DNA of 64,000 bases, taken from NCBI GenBank assembly GCA_008508345.1, contig QNGE01001743.1:82396-146395 (forward strand), given 5' to 3'. Each line of letters opens with the position of its first letter. The first letter of the stretch is position 1. A program made the position numbers and the translations under genes. Of this stretch, positions 1 to 15,000 are shown piece after piece. The notes beneath the pieces are model-generated. The model was not told where the DNA came from and did not search any database. It worked only from the letters and a program-made list of their open reading frames with translations. Source of the DNA: Paragonimus westermani. Lineage: Eukaryota > Platyhelminthes > Trematoda > Plagiorchiida > Troglotrematidae.

Positions 1-3000
1 TATATGTTCGCCATTATAAAAGCGGGAGTTTTCAGTAATTGTTTTAAACCTGGCGTCTCACAGAAAGATACAAAATAAAGGCATGATTTCGAGCTGCAAT
101 TCTGTCTCGTTATGTGAGAGTGAAGGTGAGTTCACGAAGCAAACAAAAGTCGCAGGGACTTTATAACCAAAACTCCAACCTTCCTGCATCAAATCAGAAA
201 GTAATGGGAGTTTTAGCTGTGAAAATGGACTAAATGATCCATACTTACGTATTCTTAAAATGTTTGCGAAAGAATGTCGATTCAGTTCTTGGAAGAATAT
301 TTAGGAAATATTTCAATCAGTTAGCCATACAATGGTTTAAGAAAAGCATACCTACCGGAAATTTTAGTAGACTACACTTAGGAGTTATAACAAATAAATA
401 CAAGCAAGCTATATAGTAAAATATCAATTTCAAGATGAAAAACTTCATTAGCTTAATGGCATACATCAAATTGTATACTTAACATTGACCTGAATTGTTT
501 CGTCTTCCCAGGACTGCATTAAGCTAACTGAATTACTGTGTTAACGCAGAGCGTAATACTGATTTATCTCCTGCCTAAAAATATGGACCAACGAGTAAAT
601 GGCGCTAAATTAACATTTCCGTAGAATTTTCAGCATTGAGTGAACTCAAACTTTCGTCTTCTACTTGGAACAATAGAAAGTCAACAAATAGCTAGTTCTG
701 TCAGTATACACGACCACATTTTAGAACGCATGACTAACGAACGCATTTTGCATAAATTCCGGGTCACTAGAATGCCTGTTGTACGAAAATCTGAATACTG
801 GGAAAATCCTAATTGATTACCACTGAGAAATATTTCTGTATATTCTCTCTGTTTAAGAAAATAACGTTTACTATTTTGAAGTTGTGAGGTCAACCTGTAA
901 CACAGGTATAGCCATAAAATTTTGATGGTGAGGCCAAAAATCGCACGGACAAACATAGACTCACCCGAATTGTTAGACTTGCAAATGCGTTTGCAGGGCA
1001 AGGAATAAGTAAGCGAAAGAAGGTACGTGAGGTAAAATTGTTCATGTTAGCCAGCTGTAACAAACGTTTGCGGAACTCACATACCCCTCAAGTGAATTAT
1101 ACCAGTCAGTATTTTATCGCATTACCTAGTTCAGCCTATATTCACAGCTGTGCTCGACAAAGCTACTTTAGGTAAAAAATAGTTTTATATCAGATCACTG
1201 ATCAGAAGTCTGGAATTTGTTTACTCACAAGTTGAACGTCGCTCACAGTTGACTTTGAGTGCGCATTCGGTGAGACTTTTCAGCCATCCTCTTCTGAAAA
1301 GAAGCACTAGGCTTGAGTTTTGCATTTCGCTGATAGTACATATCCTTACCGCGGTCGATGTTAGAAATCCGACCACAATTAAGTGAGTCAACCATGTCAG
1401 CCACTGCAACTGAACCAACATGTGTAGGTTCGCATTCGTTTGGCAGCATTGCTTAAATTGCCAGAACACCCCGTTCAAATTGGAGAATAATCTTAATAGT
1501 GAGGCATCAGTCAGAATCAACAACAGAACAGTTGCTTCTCCTGTCGAGACGATCGGGCAATCTAAGTGTTACTAACAAGCGACTGTGGCTTAGCTTTTGC
1601 ATGCAGTTATTTGTCGGTTCCTAATGTGAGTTAGTAGCACAACCGCCAGTACGGCTGCCTCACAAAAACTTGGCTGGAGTTCCAGTGTGTACCGCGGCAA
1701 GGATATACTCCAATGAGATGTTCTAACGATAGGGGGACCCAAGTCCAGTGCTTTTCTTGAAAGATAATAGTTGGGAAGTCTTCCGGATTGCGACGGCTAC
1801 AATTAGTTTTGAGTGATACTCAACTTCAAACCTCACATCAGTTTGTAGTCAGTCACTTGTCAGACAACTTTTAAGGGCATGTCGGTGGTTAAACCGGTTA
1901 ATCATCAGGTGGGTATACCCTGTTTCCTCATAGAGGCAGTAACGTAAAAGACGTGTGAGCCATCTGTTCCCCAAAAAGACGTTGAAAGATTACAGTACTT
2001 CTCCGTAGAAGATGACTTACACATGGATGTAGACAATAACGCACGCATAATTAATCCGAGTGAAAATGAGAGGTCATACTTACCTACTCAAGAAAAACGC
2101 CTAATCATCATAAACAGCCAATAAAAATCGGTTAGTTTTCTTCCGGAACAGCTTACTCAAGTAATCTTTAGCAAATTTTGATTCGTCTTCGATCTATTAA
2201 GCAACTTTTTTAGAGTGGAAGCCTAGGCTTACACTCATAGTTGTTATTCTGATAAATGAGTTGAGAATAACACATCGTTACAAGCAAGTTGTTATACTAT
2301 ACATTTCAACCACCTCAGGTGGCCCTCCTCAGGAGAGTTTTGATACTAAATAATAGGATCAGTTTCACTCACTTTTGCACACATCGATGGTGGATCACCT
2401 GAGCTGACACACTTCTTGCTTACTTTACTAAGCATAAGGAATTTAGTAATGGAAAACAGTCTGGTCTGGGCAATGTTGACTCACAATGATGGTGATACTG
2501 TCTCAGCCTTTCGAACAGTCAAGAGTACTGTGTTAGAAAAGCCAGTGAGAACCTCTCAATACTGATCAGGAACAGTTTTTAAATGGCTAATAGATAGTTG
2601 GCTTCTTTAATAATGAACATATAGACGGTTCTTATAGCAGTACACCTGGCAAATTTTACCATCATTTTTTCAACAAGTACATGTCCAGTGTATGCACTTT
2701 TACCACACTCGCCGTGACTTGTATGCTGTCGTGAGTTGAATCCATTCAGATCTTCCGAAACATACTTGCTCGATCAGTGTACAATGAAGTTAGCACCTAA
2801 GACTACCCTGCGATTTCGTGACAAGCTATGGGGCAAAAATAAGGTAATCAGAGTCTAACCCACGTTCATTCACTTTTAAGTATGGAACTTCCGATAGCAG
2901 AATCCTCTTATAGCTTACATGTTTAGTGTCCATCTGTTCTCCTCGCGAATATTTTTGTTAAATAACTCAGTAGTTCTTCAGGAACGAACAGCTGTTAACT

Positions 3001-6000
3001 AGTTTTTCAGGACAAAGTCTGATGAATTTAACAATTCATTATTTCACCGAGCTTGTAACGTAATGAAGTTCAGGAGGCGATCAGCGTCCCGGAAAAAAAT
3101 TTTCGTTGCCACATTGGGAAAATCGTTATTAACAAACAATAAGCTTAATTATCCCTGTGTTTAATAAACAATCTCGTTAATGTGTCCTTAGCACTCTACT
3201 TGAGGGAATTCCAAATGCCTGAAGCATCATGCAAAACAACTGAACGCCATGGTAAATCAACCCTGATCAGAAACTGGCTTAGGCATAGAGTGAAGGAAGT
3301 GCTCCGTTTTGTTGCCGATTTTTTCGGAATAAATTATTTAGCCCCGATCAGTAGGTAATCAACCCACCGCTGTTCATACAGAACTTAATCCGCAAGGGGT
3401 TATATCCACAAATGTCCAGTTTCAGCCATTCACTTCAGGCTTGTGTAATCATACAAAATATCCGCAAGGTGTGGAATAAATCATTTAGGTCAGTAAATTC
3501 ATTAGAAGATAGGGCGGATCACAGATTATTAGAAGACGGTGATGCTGGTGTATGTCAGTAATGTAATTTGTCGACATTAAAGGTTTGAGAGTTGGATCAG
3601 TCAAGTGATTTGATCGAATAGGTCAAATTAATGTCGTTTCCTTAGTGACGGAAAATGTAACACATGAACTCATCTTTGTTTGAATCATTTAGTGTAACGC
3701 TCATTCACACACGACCAATCAATGTGGGTTATGGCAAGATATTTATATACCATAGATAAACTTTGTCGAGAAGAAAATCAAAGTAATTTCGTCTTTCGGG
3801 AGGCAGTCTTCTTAGCTCACCTGTGTTGTCTAAACTGCATTAGTTGCCTAAGCGAAACTTTATCATAAACCTCTCAAAATTTCCACTGTTCAAATCACGG
3901 CGTCCCTGCTAACTAAGCGTCACTGAACAACCTATACAAATGTAAATAAGATTCACGACGAGATAACAACGTTCAGGTGAAGAGCACTTATTTTGAGATT
4001 TACACCAAATGAGTAAGGGCTAAATGAATTCAACAGTCCCAAGTGAGGCAATACGGGCGATAAATGTAAAACAGGCTCACATTAATTTGCTACCTGGAGA
4101 AATCGCGATTTTTTGTGAGAATAATACTGGACCACTTTAACCACAGACCAATGACAGAACAACATTTTACCCATTGTGTATTCAGCCGTCAAACTTGTGC
4201 AAATTATGAACCTATGAACTACTTCAGCAGCCACATTGAAACAACCTGAACATTCGGCCTTAGTCTCGAAGCCAAATGCTATTGAGGTCTTTAGAGTTCT
4301 TTGTTACACACGTGTTGTTTTGAATAACGAAAATATGATCATCCATTCACACCGTTCACAAATACAGTGCGATTACTACGAGGTAATACTGAACATAATT
4401 TGCTAGGTAACCGTATCCGTTACTACCAAGCTGAGCCTTACAGACTGTTGGCTGCAGCTTCCGCTTCGAGAGAGAGAGAGGGACTATGCAGCTGGACCCT
4501 TCTAAAAAAGACATACTCAGGCCAAGTTTCACTTTTTCTGTAACACGTGGATAATACATATTTTTTTCACCGATGAGAAAAAACTTTTGAGTAGATTTTC
4601 ATGGGCTAACCGTGTTCACTTAATGTGTGGTCAATTACGGAGTGGTGGAGAACGTTGCACCATGAAGGCGTGGTTTGATTTCTGGTCTTAACATTGAAAG
4701 AGTGAGGTATCAGTGAAGAGTTTTTACAAGAGCAAATCCCCACTCCAGTGTTTCTGGTTAAAAGAGAACATTCTGATACTATATCGCATCTCAAAAGCTG
4801 CCGTCAACTGTGGATGTGCTAAGTAGTCGGGAATTTTGTTCACTCCGAACTGTAGTTTGAAATGTCCATAGGTATTATTTGTTATATATCGATATTTTTG
4901 TCTGTGACTGACAACGACTTTTCGAAAAATTGCAGTTATTACTTCGAACTTTAAAAAGAATTTGACTTTTCAATCTGTGTGCGTAATATTTGTGGAATTT
5001 TTCCTATTGATTTCGAACGCTTTGCAGTGTTTATTAGGAGGAAGTAAATCACTATTGGTTTACAATTTTGCTCGGTGAAATTTTGACAAATTTTTAATAA
5101 AAGGGCACGGAATTCATATTGTTGAACAAATCTGCCAAATATCGTCTCTTGGTTTTCTTGGAAAGAAAACTTGTATGATTCGAATTATCTTAAAACTGTA
5201 ACGACATACATAGAGAATATCACCAAAATAAATTGTTGTATTGATGAAAACGACAGATCACGCTTGGAAAACTTTACTTTTCTCCGTCTGAAAAGGTGAG
5301 AGCATACTGAAAATGATTACGAAACATCTTCAACACACCATACTAAAAACCGTCTAATTAGATTACGACAACGCATGTGACCAAAAGATACTTGTGAAAT
5401 TACTTAATTCGCCCTATATGCCTCACATAAACATAATTAAAACTGGTACAACACACCAACTATGTGAACAGAACAACGACAGATACATAGTAATGGGAAA
5501 AAATTCAAAGTAAGGGAAGAAAGCAACTGAACTGTAAGCTTTCAAAAGATACATGTCATAATCTTTAAAATCTGGTTAAAACTGAGTGCCTACACTAACT
5601 TACATTTTTCAAAGGGATACCTCATGTAACAGTCAAGGTCATGTCAGATAGAGATAATTTTAGGATAACGAAAATGAAAATCTAAATTATTTAGCCGATA
5701 TTTGTGAAAATGGTTCCATAAAAAATGGGCAGGAAATTGTGCCTCGAAGAGGGCAACATGAAAACGCGGACTTTTACAAAACAATGGGCGCACATCTAGA
5801 CAGGACTTTGTTACTTATTCAAAATCGACGGTATTTAGCAGATCTCGTGAACTGTCTAACCAATACCGAATTTGTCTTCGGACTTCATGGAATATTTCCG
5901 CACGTTACATCGATTTTTAGAAACAAGAATGACTTGCAGATTTACATGTTCAATGGGGGACTGTAAACTTATCACGGAACCTATGACGATTAGTGGAACA

Positions 6001-9000
6001 TGTGGTCTTCCAAAACTTGCCAGATAGAATTAATAACTACATGTTACATGACAAAACGAATATAGCATTACCAAACAGTTGTTGCCGCGAAACGCGAAAA
6101 AAACATTGACAGACAGCTCATGCAAGTATGCGATTACTATCGAATTTCGATGTCAGTTTGCTACATACAGCCGAAATGTAGATTGAAGGGGTTGTTGAAC
6201 AAAACAGAAGAATTGCCAAGTGGTATATTAAGAACGGAAGAAACGTAAATGGTAACGGTAGATTCTCATGCAATCGTGAGACAAACAGGTGAGGTATTTT
6301 TGTTTCTCAAAACAGTTTATCGTGCACAGCTTTTGTATAATGGTAAGTAACCACACACACGTGGTTAGCATTCAGTAAGGAGTAACAGCATACCAGGAGG
6401 TTCGTGTTATTGTGAACGGGTGTTTGTACATTGACTTTCATATGTGTTGGTTATAAATGTTCTGTTGATCACATGCAAGTTTTAAACATAAACATGTACA
6501 ACATTTACCTTGTTGTAATTGTGGAACTGACAACTTTGATCACTTGGAGATGTAAGTGATGTAGCAGCATACAGTACAAAGGGCTTCCCTCAGATGTTAT
6601 TAGGTACATTTTCAAAGAAAGCGTCCTCGAGTAGGCAGAGTTCAAAAATGGACATGAAATTTGTTAGTCAGTAAAGTTTCCAGACTTCGTTTGGATTGTT
6701 ATGTGTTCTTAATGGCTTTAACTGAGTACGGCAGTTTGTTCCAAATGCAGGAATATTTAACCAGGAAAAAAATGGACAGTTTTTTCAGGAGTTAAAGGCC
6801 GACAGAGTACATTTCTTTTTTTATGAGGCTATGTTGCAAACGGATCACGGAAGTGACATTGAATATACATGAATGCAAGCTTAAGCTTGGGTCGTCGTAG
6901 TTAGTGGAGATCTAGTGCAATTTTATGATGGCAATCTCTGGAGCTCAAGAAAGATAGATAACCAAGTAAACATTTTGTACTTGCCCCCGGTTACTTTTCA
7001 GAGCTGGCTCATCAGACCTAAACAAAGCCGATCCACATTTGTTTATTAGTAATATCTAGAATGCCTGATGGTCAAGACAGGCGGAACAGTCTTCTGTTAA
7101 TTCCAGTCAATTACTGAGCTACAAGAACTTCCAAGACATCTCCAACCTCAACAAACGTGATAAATTTACACATTACAGGAGTGAAATTCGAGTCTATTAT
7201 GAATCTCAATAGATGATGGGAGGGAATTTCCTCTAGATCTGAAAGCTCTAACCCACCGTCAGTAATGTATTATTTGAAATTAGCCGAATCCACAACTGCT
7301 CACAAGGCAGCATCCCTACAGTTAACTGAATAATTTTTCACGTTTTCTGCATTTAAATTACCGCTGGCATTGGTTTCGTAATAGCATATTGAACTTGTGT
7401 TTGCTCGTCGATGTGCTTTGGTCCTCGCACTGATTGATAGATTAATACACAACAGCGTGTTCAATCTCATAAAACGTTAACACTTTGCATAACATAGCTA
7501 TAAATTTTTATCCGTGAATACTATCATGCAGTCAACTGGATTGGAGCGATAAAAAATTCCAACGTGACGGTTCATGCAATTTGTGGTAACGCAAGGATGA
7601 TTGAGCATGGAAAATCAGCACGTTCTAACACTCAGCAACTCAATATGCTCTGAAAATTTTGCCTAAAAAATGGATAACAAAGCATGTGGCTGAGAAGAAG
7701 CTCACTGACGGAGAGCATGCAAAACTTTATATATGAGTCATTTTGTTGGACACAATAACCATGGGAGAAGATTCTGAAATACAATACAATCGGTGTCAGA
7801 AGTTTCGTCAACAATTTAAGGTAGGATACAAAGGTGACGCTCGTGAAACAGTCAGATGCAGTGCCAATGTGTTGAGACCAAACCGTACGAATAAGCTACG
7901 GTGTTTAAGATTTCTTTTGAAAAGAAATATAAAGTACACTGAAGTAATATCATCTAATGGAAAAACTGAGGTCATATTGAAACTCAAACTGGAACGATGA
8001 GATATAGAAGAATGTTTCAAACGAATCATATTTAGGCAAGAATACTGATATTCATGTCAACAAGAATGCTACTACGGAGCAGTGTGTATGTGTATGGGTG
8101 CTGGTTCATTCACTGCCAGTTCAACGTTTTTGTCAGTAATGATCATTTCTCAAATTTTCATTTGATTATCACTGATTTGCTTGGCACGATTACTTCTAGC
8201 TAAATATAACTATTATTTATCGGCCAGAATTCACTGTGGCCCATTCTTTCAAGAACCATATTGTTCTTTTCCGGTCAAATTGCGCACGGCGACCTACACG
8301 GTTTTCATCTGTTTACTGTTTGCTTTTATATACATCAGCAATATCATGAATCTAAACTGCAGTTAGGAAAAAGGGCCTCTCAGTAACTTAGACTTTATTC
8401 TGCCCATCTATACCATCTCACACCTGCATCTTAAACACATACTAATCTAAAGTCTTTGTCTCAATGTTGATTTTCCAGTCGTCTTTATCTTCGTCAGCCC
8501 AACCACGCGAACGTTCGGCAGTTTACACTGGTCAGTAGTCCTTGAAATTTTCACGTGCTAACCAACAACTAACGTCGTGTGACACAACCTCATCGCTCAT
8601 TGGAGGTCATTTATTTGTCACTATCAAGTTATGCACACAGGTTGTTAAACTGTCTCTTTGTAAACAGCTTTACCTATTGTACAGTAGTTAATCGCAAAAA
8701 AATAGTCAAAGTAAACGAGCAAAATGGACCGGACAAAATATACATTCTGTGTTATTCTTCTATGAAATTAAACACTAAAAAGGCAGGTGGTTGCATTCCA
8801 TCCTCGTTTAAGCGCAGAATACTCCAGTTGATCTCTTCCGGCATATTTGGTTTCATAGTTGTTTGTCGTTAATCACAATTCATATTTATCTGATGAGTGA
8901 GGGAGCGAATGCGAGGTCTCAGGTACCGAAAAATTGTCTGTGTTCTGTCGAATTTATAACAGTTCTCTGTTTGCAATCCGTTGTTGACATGCAGGGCCAT

Positions 9001-12000
9001 TGGGTGTCACAAGTGAGTAAATTTTACGGTGGAGCATTTTAAATGAACGCATTCATTACTAATTTTTAAACACTCCAACCTCATAATGCAGAGTCCACTC
9101 TTCTAGCGAGCGTCATATATAGCCATATATCTTATTCCAGGAGGATTCCACTTCTGTTTGCCCATAACTACTCACCCTCAGTTCTCTATTCCAGTTTCAT
9201 GACCAATCACCACAGCGTGATGATGCCAGCGGTTTTTAAATTGCACATTTGAAAATAAGGTATATTTCGGTTGTTCAAACAATTTTCCAAATGAGAACTG
9301 AGCCACACAAAACTTTGGACTTTTCTGTCGATCGTATAAAACTTTCTTATCTCTTTCGGTTCAGCGTGCCTTCGTCCAATATAGAATATCTGTGGTAGCT
9401 GAAAAAAGTCTCGTGGATACCATTTAATTAGCTGCTGTGGGAAAAGCTTACTTTTGTAAACGATTGGTTATTTTTATCCTAAAGTAGCCACAAACCGTTG
9501 CCTGACCTAGTCTAGTGCGTTTCTGTCAATTGGAATACTGAATATCCTCGTAGCATCCGGACAAGTTTTGGGCCAGCTAGCTGTTTTCCATAAGCTAACT
9601 TCGATAGCTCGAAAGAGTAACCGAGGATTTGATTCAGTGCACAAATGGTGCGAATTTCTTTCGATTTCTATCAAAACAGTTTGGAGATCCAGAATGTTAA
9701 TGATTACCAACGAGGCATTTATAATCCCTTGTAATATTTAACCGGGTACCTAATGCAAATTTGGTTGCTTGTAACCTGCTCGTCATAAACCTCAGTCAAA
9801 AACTTAGCTTACTTTGTGAAGAACATTTGACTTACTGTCCTCAGCCGTATTACTTTTGGCAAGTCCATTTGGAAAGCACTGTTGAGATGTGATAGGTAGT
9901 ACACCATCATCATTTTTAGTCGACCAAAACACTACCACGGTTTGTTACAAGTTGAACCGCTCTCACGTTTGATCTCAACTTTCTCATCCAGGTCGACTTT
10001 CCAGTGAGCCTGTATCATAAAGGGCTGGTTACAAGTGCACGTCCAATGCCTTCGCCGAGTTTCAGTGAAAGTTTAAGTTTTCAGTTTAACAATGTGCCCT
10101 GTACTAGCCACGATAACGTTGTCACTGTTGAACAAATCAGTGTGCAACATTTGCCATCTTGATTATAATTAACCGATCATATAGATCAGATCACACGTGA
10201 TTCCTCCCGAATAGACAATAAAACGGTTCACGGATTTATTCTATACCTACCTGTTGCACCACGTGCATCACACTTCCAGAAACAGCTGGTCATGTAGAAT
10301 ATCGACCAGTACAAGTGTTTTCTTTCAGTGCTCAGGATTACGTTTGATTGTTTGCATGCTTGTTCGTTTGTTCACTCCAGTAGTACCACACACCAGTTCA
10401 CGCTTTTGATCTGCCGTCCTATTCCATGACTAGCCTTTTAATTTATTGCAAACAACTTCACGAACAATAAATTGCAAACTTTAGCATTGTCTTCATCGCT
10501 AGTTACCTGTGATCTCCAGCCGGTCCTACTTTCATTAACTTGCTTTGGTGCGATGAATTTAGTAAACAATTATTATCCATTTGATTTTTCGCCTGAAGTA
10601 CAATTGATGGAACATGTTGGGTTACTGCTCGTGGTCTGCAGTCTTAAACTCACCGAATTCATCGTCACTAATTTTCACATCTATTAGGCTAACAACATCG
10701 TCATTCAGAAATATTGTGTGAAAGTATTTGCGATCACTAAAGCAGAATGTGTTGGTCACTAGACGGCAGTGAGTTTTAACTCAAAAGCTCCTGGTTTGAT
10801 GCATGGCTAGCTGATTTAAGCAAATTCATGCTAACCGCATAATCAAATGGTTATATTTGTCATAATTCAAGGTAATCTGAGATTCTTTATTTGAAAAATG
10901 TACTATTCTAGAAGCGGATTAAATTTCAGGATTCTGCGATCGACTGAAATGTTTCGACAAATCATCTGTCTCCGAAATTTATCAAACGCTCGTTCGCAAA
11001 TACTGCCTCGTTGGCCAGTCATCTCCAAAAGTGGTAGCAGAAAATTCCGATTATCACACTAAATGGTTCTGGTGAAGCGGTTATCAAGAAGACAGTAAAA
11101 TTTTGAATTTCCTCACAAATTTTGGAATATGAACAGAAAGTATCCTCATCACATGATCCTACATTAAATGTACTCTGTTAAGGCTGCTAATATCCAGTAG
11201 AAACAAATGCTTCTATGAAACCATTGAACGAACAAAAGTTACATAAGAATAAAGGAAATCAGTCCGGAATGTGAAGTGTATATTACACGACCGAACTCTG
11301 AATTTTCCACTGATCGAAAAGTCTCTGGTTCCAAAAGTATCTTACCACCAACAAAACCGCAGAATTTCCAACATGTATGTGAATAGAAGTAAAGGGTCAA
11401 ACTGCAGTTATTATATACTGGAAAGCATCTGGTGAACAGTAACACATCTTGACAAATAAACCTGACAGCACTAATTGTAGCGAGCACAAATTCGGTCAAT
11501 TGCAACCGACAACTTATTTGGATATCCGGAATGCATGTGGTCACTTGTTAGATTTAATTAATCTGTTTCATAATTTTACCGTCTGATGGGCAGAAAGCGC
11601 ACAACTAACCAGCAATTTCCTCATTAATATGAGACGCGCATCTTGAAATTGGAACATTGAATACTGATTGTTGGGGCTTGTTCGTCAAACACGATTTCAA
11701 CACCGGCTAATTTGGGATAACCTCATTTTCATCACTACTGAGAAGGAACAGGCAACACAGCGATCGATCCTCCCAATAGCAACTCACTAGTTAAATTATA
11801 CGTTAGATGCATGGGGTGAAACAAAAGTGAACCTGTGACAACATTTGTTTGTTTCAGTGCTTGAGGGACAGTATTTGTTTGCTTGTGTGACTATTCATCA
11901 TTCGAATGGTTGGTATAGAATGACTGATCAGAGAAGCGATTGATCTTTTATCAGCACAATATTCCTGTTCTTTTTTTCGTAATGCACATAATAAACACAG

Positions 12001-15000
12001 AACTGGTATACTTTTTTCGAAAACAGTGAAGTGCTTGTGATGTATTTCCAGCAGGTCAGCAGGTTAGATCTGTGACTGACAGCTACTTAGACAAATGCGG
12101 TTAGGCAAGAGGTCGCCACAGAATTAAGTGATTTTGCATTTGGACGAAGGATAATCTAAACCATTTCCACCCATATACTCTCTTTAAGAATTGAATTATA
12201 GTAGTAGGTAAACGACACTGAAATCACATGGAATTTGTGCAACCAACTGAAATAATCTTTCGTAAGTTTTGGTGGATACGTGGCAAGCTTAAAAACCCTT
12301 TCGGCGTGATGCCTCAATAGGCGTGTGTTCTCATATTACTTCGTACGTATATGGATCAAGAGTTGTTTTCGTGTGACTGAGATATCAGTACTACCGACGA
12401 TATACTGCAACTCTGGTTTGGTGAAGTTCCGATGTGATGCAATCATTGATACGTTGTTGAATATCAATATGATTAGTAAACCAACCGGGGGTTGAGTTGA
12501 TACACGTTCTGTGTGTGCCTCGTGATCCATATACAGACCTTCTAACAACGGGAAACGAATAGGTATAGCATGTTTTGACGACCCAGCGTGCACGGAAAGA
12601 TTCCGACCAAACAGGCCAAATTGTGTAGCTCTTGGTTCTAGCGTTACATTTCATGTCTATCCGCCTATAGTGTGAGTAAAACGGAAGGCCAGTAACAAGT
12701 CTGTGACCACACGTTAATTCAAATCACTGAGCTTGAGTCGGTTGATGGCCTGAAGCCCGGGACCTCAAGTTTATTTTTTTATTCGGCACCATTCTCTAAT
12801 AAATGGTAGATTCCGTTTTTAAAATGACGTAAGCTAGTCGAATCCCCGTGCATTGGAAAACATTTTAACAAATCCATTCAATGATGAGTATTCATCCCCT
12901 TTTGGAGCTTTTAGTCGTCGTTCGTAATATTCAATGTAAATGTTTGGATGAATATAAACCATGCACAAGACAATTTCATAAATTCAGTTTACCCTAGAGC
13001 TTGGGGTGAACAGTCGATGTAATTCGTGAGTATTATGGCTGCTTTCCTCTAGTTATCACCTGCAGTCATTTTTTTATATAGCTATGTTGTGCAGGAAGGT
13101 AACTGCCGAAATTTGCTCGACCCTGAAAAATTAACTAATCTTACAAAGGTCAAGATTGAGTTGTAGTTTAATTGTGGTTAGTGTAAGTGAAAAATCAATA
13201 GAGAAACAGTATCTTTTTTTAGAAGTATGTGAATTAAAGGTAATTGTTCAAGGGCTATCTGAGTAAACATATTTTTGTTCATATTAAGAAAATGAAGGAA
13301 AATGATAGCAAAAACATGGGACTTTTTTCAAATTTGGGAACGGCGCCGTGCCAATGTGAAGGATAACACCTAAACGACAGTTGTAACTGAATAAAATGGA
13401 ATCATTCCATGATGCTAGTCTGATAATACCGGAGGATTCCGACAGAACTTCAAAAAGAATCAAACAACGGAGAGTATCACACCCTCCTTTCAGCGGCACA
13501 GAAAAAATCACTCGCAATATGATGTTTTGGTCTCTTTCATTTACGAATCTGAAAATGACAGTAGCGTTTTGTGGGAAAATGGATAAGTTTCGTTAATTAT
13601 TCAGGCATTCCAATGATGTTCTTTTAAGTATCATTTCATACATTATTGTTTGCTATTATTCACGTTTCTATGAGCATACGATTAACCTCTCCCATTGTGT
13701 CAACTCACTACCTCTTACATCCCTAGCATCAGACATAGTCAGGCTATTTTGAGGAATATTTTGAAAAGTATGACCGCTCCATTTTACTTCGAATGGCTCA
13801 ACACTCACTACGTCTCTGTGGTAGCAGAATCAACATCAAAGTCTAACTGGAAATCTCTCAATCAACAACACTAAAATTTCAACAGAAAAGCTGGTGGAGG
13901 AAAGTGACCAAACTGCAGTTTCAATGAATTGAAACGCAATCATCCAACAGAAACGTATCTGTGAAAGTGTGAAGCTAAAATCATTAAGTATAGGGCACAA
14001 ATTCTTGGAATCATGTCCACCATTCCGCTTGAATATCTGGCGACGCAAGTAATCAGATGCTAGCCTTAATTGTTCCAATTTATTTATACGTTCCGTTAGC
14101 TGAAAACCGGAAATTATAATTCGGTTACTCTGGTTTTGCCGATTACACATTCGAAATTCGTTGAATAGCATCGTGTTTGCAAGGACTTGCCCAATAACTA
14201 CAAGAACCGTTGGGGCCGTATAGAAAAAGCGAAATAATCCAGTGCTAGATAAATCCATCCCCATTACTGTGAAGAATCACATGATTTGATTGGTCAAGCC
14301 GTAACTCATTAGTTGTAATTTTTCTCAACTCTTAACTCGAAATTAGTCATTCGTTTTATTGAAGTTTAATAAACGAAATACTTGGGCCTGAGCCTGACGC
14401 CGTGTTGTGCGGAAATCTATTCTGTACCATTTAAAAACCACATTGAATTTGGTTCAATCCATTTTCTGCATATTCAAACACAGCTTTACCCCATTTTTGA
14501 AAAGTTTTAAGTTTACGTATCCAGCATCTTCCAAACAACTAAACAACGCTATTCTATCACATTCAGTTCTTGTACATGAGAGGTGAAACTGTTGTTCCAA
14601 GCAACTGGATGCTCAAAGTTATCAATATAAAACTTGTGAACACCTACTAATCAGAGACGGTGATACGTTTTGTAACTCTAGCAATGAAAATTCAAGGCAG
14701 TTTAGCTACTCATCTCCGCAAAAGCAGCATCACTGTGATCCTTGGAAAGCATTAGACTGGCGTTGAAGTCCGCCATTTAACTTACATTTAAGTAGGACAG
14801 ATAGGATCACAGTAAAATCACATGCTGCGATAAACTATGTTCAGAGCAAAGTCAGATAAGCTAGAGATGAACCATTTTCAGTAAAAAATACTTGTAAGGT
14901 TCAAGTCTAACTACAAGTCTTGATTTCCTCTTTCTTGATTAGTAATCGTCAAATAAACGCATATAGTTTTATTGGAAGTTTACTTAGAACGTCTGTGTTC

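Noticed and set aside
13396..13596. Open frame starting MESFHDASLIIPEDSD, considered as a 5' exon of the synaptotagmin-like gene
   Set aside because: No membrane segment, no phase-1 donor in a sensible place, and 19 kb from the next exon; not supportable.
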